DNA of 64,000 nt from the NCBI RefSeq assembly GCF_001544795.2, contig NZ_FCOI02000022.1:58301-122300 (forward strand), read 5' to 3'. The notes under the pieces were generated by a model, which did not search any database, was not told the DNA's origin, and saw nothing but the letters and a program-made list of their open reading frames with translations. Origin of the DNA: Caballeronia temeraria (GTDB lineage: Bacteria > Pseudomonadota > Gammaproteobacteria > Burkholderiales > Burkholderiaceae). The position numbers and the translations under genes were made by a program. Below are positions 46,402 through 56,235 of the stretch, in pieces (within the stretch, counting starts at the first letter, position 1; each line of letters starts with the position of its first letter).

Positions 46402-47871
46402 TTAAAACACGGGCTGATAGGGACCGAGCTCGACCTGCACGGACTTGATGCGCGTATAGGCGTTCAACGTGACGATGCCGTTCTCGCGCCCGACGCCCGA
46501 TTGCTTGTAGCCGCCCACGGGCATTTCTGCCGGCGACTCGCCCCACGTATTGATCCAGCAGATGCCCGCTTCGAGCCGATGAATCACGCGATGCGCGCGC
46601 GACAGGTTCTCCGTCACGACGCCCGCCGCGAGGCCGTAGTCCGTATCGTTGGCGCGCGCGATGACTTCGTCTTCGACATCGAACGCGAGGATGCTCATGA
46701 CCGGCCCGAAGATTTCCTCGCGCACGATGCGCATGTCGTCGCGGCAATCGGCGAACACGGTCGGCTCGACATACTGGCCGCGCGCGAACGCGCCATCGGT
46801 CATGCGCGCGCCGCCCGCGACGAGCCGCGCGCCTTCGCGCTTGCCGCTCTCGATATAGCCGAGCACTTTCTGCAACTGCGCCGCGCTCGCGAGCGGGCCG
46901 AAGTTGGTGCGCGGATCATCGGGCGCGCCGATGCGAATGCGCTTCACACGTTCCAGCACGAGCGCTTCGAACTTGTCGATCACGCCGCGTTCCACGAACA
47001 CGCGCGTGCCGTTCGTGCACACCTGGCCGGAGCTGAAGAAGTTCGCGCTCATGGCGATATCGGCGGCGCGTTCGAGGTTGGCGTCGTCGAAGACGATGAG
47101 CGGCGACTTGCCGCCGAGTTCCATCGTCACTTCCTTGAGCGTCGATCCGCCCGCGCGCGCCATCACTTTCTTGCCGGTTTCGACGCCGCCCGTGAACGAT
47201 ATCTTTTCGATGCCCGCGTGTTCCGCGAGCATCGCGCCGACGCGTCCGTCGCCTTGCACGACGTTGAAGACGCCCGCGGGCACGCCCGCTTCGACATAGA
47301 TTTCCGCGAGCTTCGATGCCGTCAGCGGCGTGATTTCGCTCGGCTTGAAGATCATCGCGTTGCCGGCCGCGAGCGCGGGCGCCGACTTCCAGCAGGCGAT
47401 CTGAATCGGGTAATTCCATGCGCCGATGCCCGCGCACACGCCGAGCGGTTCGCGCCGCGTATAAACGAACGACGATTCGCGCAGCGGAATCTGCTCGCCT
47501 TCGATGGCCGTCGCGAGCCCCGCGTAATACTCGATGACGTCCGCGCCCGTGACGATATCGACGGCGCGCGTCTCCGCGATCGGCTTGCCGGTGTCGCGCG
47601 TTTCCATCGCGGCGAGTTCGTCGTTGCGCGCGCGCAGCAGATCGACGGCGCGCCGCAGGATGCGCGAGCGTTGCATCGCGGTCATTGCGGCCCATTCGCG
47701 CTGGCCTTCGCGCGCCGATCGCACCGCGCGATCGATATCCGCCTGCGATGCCTGCTGTACGCGCGCGAGGGTTTCGCCGGTCGCGGGATCGAGCGTGTCG
47801 AAAGTTTCGCCGCTGGTTGCATCGACGTATTCGCCGCCGATGTAAAGCCGTTGCTCGCCGAATGCGGACAT
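46402..47871 (-). CDS. betB: Betaine aldehyde dehydrogenase
   Basis: 489 residues, the normal length for BetB. Catalytic Glu is in VTMELGGKSP, catalytic Cys in SSGQVCTNGTRVFVERG, and the NAD motif FTGGVETGKKV is present. It oxidises betaine aldehyde to glycine betaine. The start MSAFGEQRLYIGG at 47871 matches homologues; the frame open further is not coding. It sits between betI (29 bp) and betA (11 bp). Confidence 0.95.
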   Translation of the reverse strand: MSAFGEQRLYIGGEYVDATSGETFDTLDPATGETLARVQQASQADIDRAVRSAREGQREWAAMTAMQRSRILRRAVDLLRARNDELAAMETRDTGKPIAETRAVDIVTGADVIEYYAGLATAIEGEQIPLRESSFVYTRREPLGVCAGIGAWNYPIQIACWKSAPALAAGNAMIFKPSEITPLTASKLAEIYVEAGVPAGVFNVVQGDGRVGAMLAEHAGIEKISFTGGVETGKKVMARAGGSTLKEVTMELGGKSPLIVFDDANLERAADIAMSANFFSSGQVCTNGTRVFVERGVIDKFEALVLERVKRIRIGAPDDPRTNFGPLASAAQLQKVLGYIESGKREGARLVAGGARMTDGAFARGQYVEPTVFADCRDDMRIVREEIFGPVMSILAFDVEDEVIARANDTDYGLAAGVVTENLSRAHRVIHRLEAGICWINTWGESPAEMPVGGYKQSGVGRENGIVTLNAYTRIKSVQVELGPYQPVF

Positions 47872-47900
47872 GTCGCGCTCCTTTCCTTGAATGTGGGTGA

Positions 47901-48488
47901 TCAGCCGCGCGCTTCCAGCACGAGGTCGATGTATTCGTAAGCGAGCCGCAGCGCGCCTTTCGTGTCGAATGGTTCGCCGGCGAGCGCGCCGCGCAGCCAC
48001 AGGCCGTCGATTAACGCGGCGAGACCGCTCGCGGCGCGGCGCGCGGCGGTCTTTGTGAGCGCCCGCGCGAAATCCGCGCACAGATTCGAATGCAGACGTC
48101 GCGTGTTGACGCGCTGCAAACGCCGCAATTCCGGCTTGTGCATGCTTTCCGACCAGAACGCGAGCCAGGTTTTCATGACCGGCCCGTTCACCTGTTCGAC
48201 ATCGAAATTCGCCGCGACGACCGCGCGCAGTTTCGAGCGCGGATCGGGCTTCGCGGCTTTGCGGCGGCGCGACGTGCCTTGCCACAGCGAGCGCAGCACA
48301 TGGCGCATCGTGGCTTCGAGCAGGCCGTCCTTGTCGCCGAAGTAATGACTGACGATGCCCGTCGACGTGCTCGCGCGCTGCGCGACCGAGGCGAGCGTCG
48401 CGCCCGCGAGCCCCGACTGGTCGATGGTGTGCAGCGTGGCGTCGATGAGTTGCGCGCGGCGGATATCGCGCATTCCGAGCTTGGGCAT
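47901..48488 (-). CDS. betI: TetR-family repressor BetI
   Basis: 195 residues with the TetR helix-turn-helix RRAQLIDATLHTIDQSGLAGATLASVAQRASTSTGIVSHYFGDKDGL and a BetI-type C-terminus (WLAFWSESMHKPELRRLQRVN, GLWLRGALAG). BetI represses the bet genes and is released by choline. The start at 48488 gives the canonical MPKLGMRDIRR; an ATG at 48545 is open but adds no conserved sequence. A palindrome typical of BetI sites lies 45 bp upstream. Confidence 0.94.
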   Translation of the reverse strand: MPKLGMRDIRRAQLIDATLHTIDQSGLAGATLASVAQRASTSTGIVSHYFGDKDGLLEATMRHVLRSLWQGTSRRRKAAKPDPRSKLRAVVAANFDVEQVNGPVMKTWLAFWSESMHKPELRRLQRVNTRRLHSNLCADFARALTKTAARRAASGLAALIDGLWLRGALAGEPFDTKGALRLAYEYIDLVLEARG

Positions 48489-48532
48489 GATGTCGGGCGA
48501 GGAAGAACGTCCGTGAATGCTAGTTTTTTTAT

Positions 48533-48546
48533 ATTGAACGGTCAAT
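48533..48546. promoter_or_regulatory. Candidate BetI operator
   Basis: ATTGAACGGTCAAT has perfect ATTGA/TCAAT arms around a 4-bp centre and resembles known BetI sites. It sits in the betI-fdhA divergent gap, near AT-rich sequence that may hold the betI promoter, so BetI could autoregulate the bet operon. Read by eye against remembered consensus. Confidence 0.6.
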
Positions 48547-48703
48547 CAATAAAAACGGCGCATGAACGCGATGTCGGTTTCAGTCAAACGTGCGTCGCAT
48601 TGAGTGTCAGTCGCGGCTTCGCGACAGCGCTACCCTCGTTGCACGGGCGCGGTCATCGGTCGGATGTATCGCGCGTGCCGTCCACGAAACAAGGAGACGA
48701 TCA

Positions 48704-49900
48704 ATGAGCAGCAATCGCGGCGTCGTGTATCTGGGGCAGGGCAAGGTCGAAGTGCAATCCATCGACTATCCGAAGATGGTCGATCCACGCGGGCGCGACA
48801 TCGGCCACGGCGTCATTCTGAGAGTCGTGAGCACGAACATCTGCGGCTCGGACCAGCACATGGTGCGCGGCCGCACGACTGCCGAAGTCGGCCTCGTGCT
48901 CGGCCACGAAATCACGGGCGAAGTGATCGAAGTGGGGCGCGATGTCGAGACGCTTGCCATCGGCGATCTGGTTTCGGTGCCGTTCAATGTCGCGTGCGGC
49001 CGCTGCCCGACCTGCAAGGCGCAGCACACGGGCGTGTGTCTGAACGTGAATCCGTCGCGCGCGGGCGGCGCGTATGGCTATGTCGACATGGGCGGCTGGA
49101 TCGGCGGGCAGGCGGAATACGTGCTGGTTCCGTATGCCGACTTCAATCTGCTGAAGTTTCCCGACAAGGCGCAGGCGATGTCGAAGATCCGCGATCTCAC
49201 CTGTCTATCCGACATTCTTCCGACGGGTTATCACGGCGCGGTGATGGCGGGCGTTGGGCCGGGCTCGACGGTGTATATCGCGGGCGCGGGGCCGGTGGGG
49301 ATGGCGGCGGCGGCGTCGGCGCGTTTGCTGGGCGCGGCGTGCACGATCGTCGGCGACATGAACGAGGAGCGGCTTGCGCACGCGCGTGCGATGGGCTTCG
49401 AGACGATCAATCTGTCGAATGACGCGACGCTCGGCGAGCAGATCGAGCAGATTCTCGGCAAGCCGGAAGTGGATTGCGCGGTCGATTGCGTGGGTTTCGA
49501 AGCGCATGGGCATGGCAGCGATGCGGGCCACGAAGCGCCCGCGACGGTGCTGAATTCGCTGATGGAGATCACGAAGGCTGCGGGCGCGATCGGGATTCCG
49601 GGCCTTTACGTGACCGACGATCCGGGTGCGGTCGATGCTGCGGCGCGGAAGGGCAGTTTAAGTATTCGGTTCGGACTGGGTTGGGCGAAGTCGCACTCGT
49701 TCCACACGGGGCAGACGCCGGTCATGAAGTACAACCGCAATCTGATGCAGGCGATTTTGTGGGATCGGTTGCCGATTGCCGATATCGTCAATGTGACCGT
49801 CGTTTCGCTCGATGAAGCGCCGGAGGGGTATCGGAAGTTTGATGGCGGTGCGCCGAGGAAGTTTGTTATCGATCCGCATGGGTTGTTGAAGGCTGCTTAA
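48704..49900 (+). CDS. fdhA: Glutathione-independent formaldehyde dehydrogenase
   Basis: 398 residues of the zinc medium-chain dehydrogenase family. It has the catalytic zinc motif NICGSDQH, GHEITGEVIEVG, the structural zinc loop CGRCPTCKAQHTGVC and the long insert with GIPGLYVTDDPGAVD seen in Pseudomonas-type FdhA. It oxidises formaldehyde to formate with NAD. It is divergent from betI, and its job here is probably to clear formaldehyde freed by betaine, dimethylglycine and sarcosine demethylation. AAGGAG lies before the ATG at 48704. Confidence 0.92.
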   Translation: MSSNRGVVYLGQGKVEVQSIDYPKMVDPRGRDIGHGVILRVVSTNICGSDQHMVRGRTTAEVGLVLGHEITGEVIEVGRDVETLAIGDLVSVPFNVACGRCPTCKAQHTGVCLNVNPSRAGGAYGYVDMGGWIGGQAEYVLVPYADFNLLKFPDKAQAMSKIRDLTCLSDILPTGYHGAVMAGVGPGSTVYIAGAGPVGMAAAASARLLGAACTIVGDMNEERLAHARAMGFETINLSNDATLGEQIEQILGKPEVDCAVDCVGFEAHGHGSDAGHEAPATVLNSLMEITKAAGAIGIPGLYVTDDPGAVDAAARKGSLSIRFGLGWAKSHSFHTGQTPVMKYNRNLMQAILWDRLPIADIVNVTVVSLDEAPEGYRKFDGGAPRKFVIDPHGLLKAA

Positions 49901-49957
49901 GGGCTTTTTGTGCTTGCCCCTGCGGGTTGTGCTTGCTGCGGGGGCGGTTTGGTTTTT

Positions 49958-50206
49958 TGTTGCTGGATCCCGTATTCGTTTTGGTCTATTAGCACTGCCC
50001 CTGTGCGGGGCGGCAGTCACTTTCTTTGCTGCTGCAAAGAAAGTAACCAAAGAAAGCAGCTCGTTCAGGCCCGCGGTCACACGTAGTTTGGGTAGTTCTC
50101 TCGTCCACCGTGGCACTCGCCTAAAGAGTGCCCTCGAAGGACTAATCGGGCTTGGATCGCGCACGGTCTGACAAGCTAGTCGATTTAAGGCGCTGGTTCA
50201 GCGCGA
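49958..50206 (+). repeat. Dispersed structured repeat, copy 1
   Basis: About 250 bp shared with copies at 50311 (inverted) and 63748. The common core holds GGTCTAT, the hairpin ACTGCCCC/GGGGCGGCAGT, a CTTTCTTTGCTGCTGCAAAG palindrome, AAAGTAACCAAAGAAAGCAG, GGTAGTTCTCTCGTCC and CACTCGCCTAAAGAGTGCCCTC, then GCGCACGGTCTG. There is no open frame conserved between copies. This stretch with copy 2 and the 104 bp between them fills the 730-bp gap after fdhA. Confidence 0.85.
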
Positions 50207-50310
50207 AAGAGTTCCGGCCCAGCGCTACGCGCTGCCGTGGGGTCTGCTAGGGAAACCGTCGGTTTGCTGGCCTTGCGATTACCCATCGGCCGCGAAGCGG
50301 GCCGAAGCCA

Positions 50311-50565
50311 TTTCGTGCTGAACCAGTGTGTTGAGCGGCGCGATGTGACAGACCGTGCGCGATCCAAGCCCGGTTGGGCCTATGAGGGCACTCTTTAGGC
50401 GAGAGCCACGGTGGACGAGAGAACTACCCAACGTGCGTGTGACCGCGGGCGTGTGGAGCTGCTTTCTTTGGTTACTTTCTTTGCAGCAGCAAAGAAAGTG
50501 ACTGCCGCCCCGCACAGGGGCAGTGCCAATAGACCAACACGAAACCGGGATCCGGCAACAAACCA
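50311..50565 (-). repeat. Dispersed structured repeat, copy 2 (inverted)
   Basis: The same element on the minus strand, with TTTCTTTGCAGCAGCAAAG, GACTGCCGCCCC and TAGACCAACACGAAACC. It and copy 1 face each other (105 bp of unrelated sequence, 50207-50310, between them), so the pair could form a large hairpin. Its inner end matches copy 3 (CAACACACTGGTTCAGCAC in reverse) better than copy 1 does. Confidence 0.85.
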
Positions 50566-50630
50566 GAAAGCACACAAAGGGAAGCAAACCAAAAAACCCA
50601 AAAACCAAAAAACCGCGTCATACTTGACGC

Positions 50631-51161
50631 ATGAAGGCCGATTATCTCCGAACCGCGCTTTCCGTCCGCCTGGCGGCCCCTCCCGATGCTGCGGAGATCG
50701 CGCGCATCCACGTCCGCGCCTGGCAGGCCGCCTATCGTTCCATCTTTCCCGCCGCGTACCTCGATTCGCTTTCCATTCCGAAGCGTCGCGCCCTATGGTC
50801 GGAACTGATCGCTCGCGGTATGCCACGCGTGATGCTCGCGCAACGCGACGACGTCATCCTCGGCTGGATCGCATGGGGCGTCTCACGCGACAACGACAAA
50901 GGCGCCACCGATGCCGAAATCGAAGCCATCTACATCGACCCGGCACACTGGCGGCAAGGCGCGGGCCGAATGCTGATCGACGAAGCGATCAACGCCGCGG
51001 CGAGCGAAGGCTACCGGGAAATGACGCTCTGGGCGCTCGAAGAAAACGCGCACGGCCTGCGCTTTTACAAGGCGCTCGGCTTCGCACTGGACGGCGTGTT
51101 CCGCACCGAACGAGTCGGCGGATGCGAAGTCTGCGAAACGCGGCTTCACATGTCGATCTGA
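50631..51161 (+). CDS. GNAT-family N-acetyltransferase
   Basis: 176 residues with the GNAT fold: VRLAAPPDAAEIARIHVRAWQAAYRSIFPAAYL, then IEAIYIDPAHWRQGAGRMLIDEAI supplying the acetyl-CoA Q/RxxGxG/A loop, and ALEENAHGLRFYKALGF near the C-terminus. The substrate is unknown. The gene lies between the repeat pair and the GbdR-like regulator, converging with the latter (9 bp between stops). Its promoter would have to lie within or beside the repeat. Confidence 0.85.
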   Translation: MKADYLRTALSVRLAAPPDAAEIARIHVRAWQAAYRSIFPAAYLDSLSIPKRRALWSELIARGMPRVMLAQRDDVILGWIAWGVSRDNDKGATDAEIEAIYIDPAHWRQGAGRMLIDEAINAAASEGYREMTLWALEENAHGLRFYKALGFALDGVFRTERVGGCEVCETRLHMSI

Positions 51162-51170
51162 ACCGAACCC

Positions 51171-52166
51171 TCAGGCCACCATCGCGGGAACGGCAGACAA
51201 CGGCGGCACCTGCTTGCGCCGTTCGCGCGTCGGCGCCGTGCCGAACGCATCGCGATAGCTCTTCGAGAAATGACACGCGGACTGAAAGCCGCACGCCATC
51301 GTGATATGCATGATCGACATATCGGTTTGCAGCAGCAATTCCCGCGCGCGGCGCAGGCGTAATGTCAGGTAGTAATGCGTCGGCGTCATGCCGAGATGTT
51401 CGCGGAACAGGCGCTGCAACTGCCGTTGCGACATGCCCGCGAGCCGCGCCAGTTCCTCGCGCGACAAAGGCTCTTCGATGTTGTTCTCCATCAGCGAGAT
51501 CACTTCGAAGAGCGACTTGTTCGCCGACCCGAGACGCGCGACCAGTGGCATACGCTGCTGCGCGCTCGTATCGCGCACATGTTCGACGATGAACTGCTCC
51601 GCGATCTGCGTGACCCGCGCCGTGCCCACGCGCGCCGCGATCAGATTCAGCATCATGTCGAGCGGCGCGACGCCGCCCGTGCACGTCACGCGATCGCGAT
51701 CGATCACGAATAGCTCTTTCAGAAAGCGCGTGTCGGGAAACTCCTCCTTGAGCGCCGACATGTTCTCCCAGTGAATCGCGCACGCATAGCCGGCGAGCAG
51801 GCCCGCGCGCGCCAGCGCGTAGGTGCCGGTGCAAAGCGAGCCGAGCACGCTGCCCGTGCGCGCGAAGCGGCGCAAGGCGGAAAGATGCGCGGGCGTGGTT
51901 GCGCGCTGCACGTCGATGCCGCCGACCACGAACACGATGTCGGGCTGTCCCACGCAGTCCACCGGACCCGTATCGACGGCCAGTCCGTTGCTCGCCGTCA
52001 CCGGCCCGCCGTCCGGACTCACGATCGACCAGCGATACAACGGCTGCCCCGTCAGGTAATTCGCCATGCGCAGGACTTCGATCGCATTGGTGAACGCGAT
52101 CATCGTGAAGTTGGGGAGCGGCATGAACGCGAAGTGCGACAGCGACGCCGTGCGATCGGAGGACAT
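51171..52166 (-). CDS. gbdR: GlxA-family AraC regulator, GbdR-like (copy 2)
   Basis: 331 residues from the chosen start: DJ-1/PfpI-like domain (HFAFMPLPNFTMIAFTNAIEVLRMANYL) and AraC helix-turn-helix pair (LSREELARLAGMSQRQLQRLFREHLG...MACGFQSACHFSKSYRDAFGTAP). It is divergent from the dimethylglycine/betaine operon, as GbdR is in Pseudomonas, so it is the better candidate for the true GbdR. It is closely similar in layout and many motifs to copy 1 at 21167. The start at 52166 has AAGGAA upstream; ATGs at 52208 and 52259 are also in frame. Confidence 0.88.
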   Translation of the reverse strand: MSSDRTASLSHFAFMPLPNFTMIAFTNAIEVLRMANYLTGQPLYRWSIVSPDGGPVTASNGLAVDTGPVDCVGQPDIVFVVGGIDVQRATTPAHLSALRRFARTGSVLGSLCTGTYALARAGLLAGYACAIHWENMSALKEEFPDTRFLKELFVIDRDRVTCTGGVAPLDMMLNLIAARVGTARVTQIAEQFIVEHVRDTSAQQRMPLVARLGSANKSLFEVISLMENNIEEPLSREELARLAGMSQRQLQRLFREHLGMTPTHYYLTLRLRRARELLLQTDMSIMHITMACGFQSACHFSKSYRDAFGTAPTRERRKQVPPLSAVPAMVA

Positions 52167-52587
52167 GTGAGAACTGATTCCTTGGAATCTATTGATTGGC
52201 GCCGTCATTGCGCGGCGCTTTGCCACTTTTCTAATTTTGGTTTCGAGTGCAACTACCATGCCATCAGGCTAAACCCTGAGCGATGAGGGGCACCGCGCAT
52301 GCTCCGCTGCACGCGCGCACCGACGCGGGGCCATGCGCGACAAGGCGCGCACTGCGCTAGCGCACGATCGTTCCGGCGCAGTGCAGCAGAACACATAAAA
52401 AATCGCGCTACACCGAAACGGAATTCGCCACTTGTCGAAAACAGACGCGCATGTCGGAAAAGGCAAAGAACACGTCTAAATTCGTAAATTGACCGGGAGG
52501 GCGAAAGTCAAGAATAGACGCAACGACGAAAGCGCCGAGAGCACTGAGTCGCTCGACCCCACTACCCGCAACACGGAGCACATGAAG
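52167..52587. other. Divergent regulatory region of the glycine betaine operon
   Basis: 421 bp with no gene. The central part (52300-52380) is a GC-rich stretch with many GCGC and CGCG repeats. TTGTCGAAAACAGACGCG at 52432-52449 repeats GTCG/GACG at a 10-bp step, like the site before choV, and TGTCGGAAAAG follows at 52452. The same 11-mer occurs before the binding-protein gene at 62730. This is the most likely GbdR-controlled promoter. Confidence 0.5.
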
Positions 52588-53559
<972 letters not shown>

Positions 53560-53598
53560 CCATCAACGACATAACGACACCTACACAGGAACCCCGCG

Positions 53599-54129
53599 AT
53601 GCAACCGCAACTGCCTATCGATGTCGATCCGCAAACCGGCGTCTGGACCACCGACGCGCTGCCGATGCTCTACGTGCCGCGTCACTTCTTCACGAACAAT
53701 CACGTCGCCGTGGAAGAAGCGCTCGGACGCGACACGTATGCCGAGATTCTCTACAAGGCCGGCTACAAGTCCGCGTATCACTGGTGCGACAAGGAAGCCG
53801 AGAAGCACGGCATCAGCGGCATGGCGTGCTTCGAGCACTACCTGAAGCGTCTGTCGCAGCGCGGCTGGGGTTTGTTCACCATCGTCGAAGCCGATCCGGC
53901 GACATCGCATGCGCGCATCCATCTGCATAACTCGTCGTTCGTGCTCGCGCAGCCGGGCAAAGAGGGCAAGCTCTGCTACATGTTCGCGGGATGGTTCGCC
54001 GGTGCGATGGACTGGGTGAACGACACCGCTCCCGACAGCGCGAAGAAGGGCCCGCGCTCGAAATCGATCGAAACGCAATGTGCGGCGGAAGGCCATGCGC
54101 ATTGCGTATTCGAAGTGTCGCCGCTGTAA
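53599..54129 (+). CDS. DUF5943-type protein of the dgc cluster
   Basis: 176 residues, small and soluble, with DALPMLYVPRHFFTNNHVAVEEALGRDTYAEILYKAGYKSAYHWCD and a V4R-like C-terminus (SIETQCAAEGHAHCVFEVSPL). The Cys/His positions in the end segment may bind a ligand or metal. The gene also lies between the dipeptidase-like gene and dgcA in Pseudomonas, so it belongs to the pathway, but its function is unknown. Confidence 0.85.
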   Translation: MQPQLPIDVDPQTGVWTTDALPMLYVPRHFFTNNHVAVEEALGRDTYAEILYKAGYKSAYHWCDKEAEKHGISGMACFEHYLKRLSQRGWGLFTIVEADPATSHARIHLHNSSFVLAQPGKEGKLCYMFAGWFAGAMDWVNDTAPDSAKKGPRSKSIETQCAAEGHAHCVFEVSPL

Positions 54130-54157
54130 GCAAAGCTCAACTCCGAGGTCGACCGCA

Positions 54158-56221
54158 ATGCGTTACCCGAACCTTTTCAAGCCTCTTCAGCTGAACAAGC
54201 TCACGTTGCGCAACCGCATCGTCAGCACCGCGCACGCGGAGGTCTATGCCGAACCGGGCGGCCTGCCCGGCGACCGCTATATCCGCTATTACGAGGAGAA
54301 GGCGAAGGGCGGCGTCGGCCTTGCCGTGTGCGGCGGTTCGAGTCCCGTTTCGATCGACAGCCCGCAAGGCTGGTGGAAGTCGGTGAATCTCGCAACCGAC
54401 AAGGTCATCGATCCGCTCTCGCGTCTCGCCGAAGCGATGCATCGTCATGGCGCGTTCATCATGATCCAGGCGACGCACATGGGCCGCCGTTCCGCATGGC
54501 ACGGCGAGCACTGGCCGCATCTGATGTCGCCGTCGGGCGTGCGCGAGCCGGTGCATCGCGGCAATGCGAAGATCATCGAAGTGGAAGAAATCAAGCGCAT
54601 CATCCAGGACTTCGCCGCCGCTGCGAAGCGCGTGAAGGATGCGGGCATGGACGGCATCGAGATCTCGGCGGCGCATCAGCATCTGATCGATCAGTTCTGG
54701 AGCCCGCGCACCAACTTCCGCACGGACGAATGGGGCGGCTCGCTCGAAAATCGTCTGCGCTTCGGTACGGAAGTGCTGAAGGCCGTGCGAGAAGCAGTGG
54801 GCGCGGATTTCTGCGTCGGCCTGCGCATGTGCGGCGACGAGTTCCATGAAGACGGTCTCTCGCACGAAAACCTGAAAGAGATCGCGCAGGCGATGTCCGA
54901 AAGCGGCCTTATCGATTACGTCGGCGTGATCGGTTCGGGCGCCGACACGCACAACACGCTCGCCAACTGCATGCCGCCGATGGCGCTGCCGCCCGAGCCG
55001 TTCGTGCATCTCGCGGCGGGCATCAAGTCGGTGGTGAAGCTGCCGATCATGCATGCGCAAAGCATTCGCGATGCAGGTCAGGCAGAACGTCTGCTCGCGA
55101 ACGGCATGGTCGATCTCGTCGGCATGACGCGCGCGCAGATCGCCGATCCGCACATGGTCATCAAGATTCGCGACGGCCGCGAAGACGAGATCAAGCAGTG
55201 CGTCGGCGCGAACTATTGCATCGACCGCCAGTACAACGGGCTCGACGTGCTCTGCGTTCAGAACGCGGCGACGTCGCGCGAAGAGACGATGCCGCATGTC
55301 ATCGAAAAGACGCGCGGGCCGAAGCGCAAGGTCGTCGTGGTCGGCGCGGGTCCGGCCGGACTCGAAGCGGCGCGCGTCGCGCGTTCGCGTGGTCATGACG
55401 TCGTGCTGTTCGAGAAGAACGATTATGTCGGCGGTCAGATCATGCTGGCCGCGAAAGCGCCGCAACGCGAGCAGATGGCGGGCATCGTGCGCTGGTTCGA
55501 TATGGAAACGAAGCGCCTCGGCGTCGATCGCCGTCTCGGTGTCGCCGCCGACGACAAGATGATCATGGCCGAGAAGCCGGACATCGTCGTGCTCGCGACA
55601 GGCGGCTCGTCCTTCACCGGACAAGTGCCGGCATGGGGCGTCGAGCAAGGTCTCGCGGTGAGTTCGTGGGACATTCTGTCGGGCAAGGTCGAGCCGGGCA
55701 AGAACGTGCTCGTCTACGACGGCGTGTCGACGCATGCGGGCGCAGGCGTCGCGGACTTCATCGCGTCGCGCGGCAGTAACGTCGAGATCGTGACGCCCGA
55801 CGTGAAGGTCGCCGACGACACCGGCGGCACCACCTTCCCGATCTTCTATCGACGGCTCTATGCGCAAGGCGTCATTCATACGCCGAATTACTGGCTCGAT
55901 AAGGTGTACGAAGAAGATGGCAAGAAGATCGCCGTGATCCGCAACGAGTACACGGAAGAGCAGGAAGAGCGCGCGGTGGATCAGGTCATCATCGAGAACG
56001 GCATCACGCCGAACGACGCGCTCTACTGGAAGCTCAAGCCCGAGTCGCTCAATCGCGGGCAAATCGATGTGCACAAGCTCTTCGCATCGGAACCGCAGCC
56101 GTCATTGAGCGAGGAGCTCGGCAACGGACGCTTCCTGTTGTTCCGCGTCGGCGACTGCATCTCAATGCACAACATCCACAGCGCGATCTACGATTCGCTG
56201 CGCCTCTGCAAAGACTTCTGA
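54158..56221 (+). CDS. dgcA: Dimethylglycine demethylase subunit A (FMN/FAD oxidoreductase)
   Basis: 687 residues with an Old-Yellow-Enzyme-type TIM barrel (YPNLFKPLQLNKLTLRNRIVSTAHAEVYAE, HQHLIDQFWSPRTNFRTDEWGGSLENR) and a C-terminal NAD/FAD domain (KVVVVGAGPAGLEAARVARSRGHDVVLFE). The cluster-binding loop reads CVGANYC....LCVQNAAT; the second Cys of the usual CxxC is Ala here. It demethylates dimethylglycine to sarcosine and releases formaldehyde. Start 54158 gives the family's short MRYPNLF start. Confidence 0.92.
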   Translation: MRYPNLFKPLQLNKLTLRNRIVSTAHAEVYAEPGGLPGDRYIRYYEEKAKGGVGLAVCGGSSPVSIDSPQGWWKSVNLATDKVIDPLSRLAEAMHRHGAFIMIQATHMGRRSAWHGEHWPHLMSPSGVREPVHRGNAKIIEVEEIKRIIQDFAAAAKRVKDAGMDGIEISAAHQHLIDQFWSPRTNFRTDEWGGSLENRLRFGTEVLKAVREAVGADFCVGLRMCGDEFHEDGLSHENLKEIAQAMSESGLIDYVGVIGSGADTHNTLANCMPPMALPPEPFVHLAAGIKSVVKLPIMHAQSIRDAGQAERLLANGMVDLVGMTRAQIADPHMVIKIRDGREDEIKQCVGANYCIDRQYNGLDVLCVQNAATSREETMPHVIEKTRGPKRKVVVVGAGPAGLEAARVARSRGHDVVLFEKNDYVGGQIMLAAKAPQREQMAGIVRWFDMETKRLGVDRRLGVAADDKMIMAEKPDIVVLATGGSSFTGQVPAWGVEQGLAVSSWDILSGKVEPGKNVLVYDGVSTHAGAGVADFIASRGSNVEIVTPDVKVADDTGGTTFPIFYRRLYAQGVIHTPNYWLDKVYEEDGKKIAVIRNEYTEEQEERAVDQVIIENGITPNDALYWKLKPESLNRGQIDVHKLFASEPQPSLSEELGNGRFLLFRVGDCISMHNIHSAIYDSLRLCKDF

Positions 56222-56235
56222 CGAGGTATTCGACG

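Noticed and set aside
46391..48285. Long N-terminal extensions of betA (to 46747) and betB (to 48285)
   Set aside because: They run into neighbouring genes; conserved starts with ribosome binding sites lie at 46390 and 47871.
49900..50630. The inverted repeat pair as an insertion sequence or transposon
   Set aside because: There is no transposase frame between the copies, no target-site duplication visible, and the third copy stands alone.
54137..56074. A 645-residue minus-strand ORF opposite dgcA
   Set aside because: Shadow of dgcA; composition is that of antisense high-GC reading frames.
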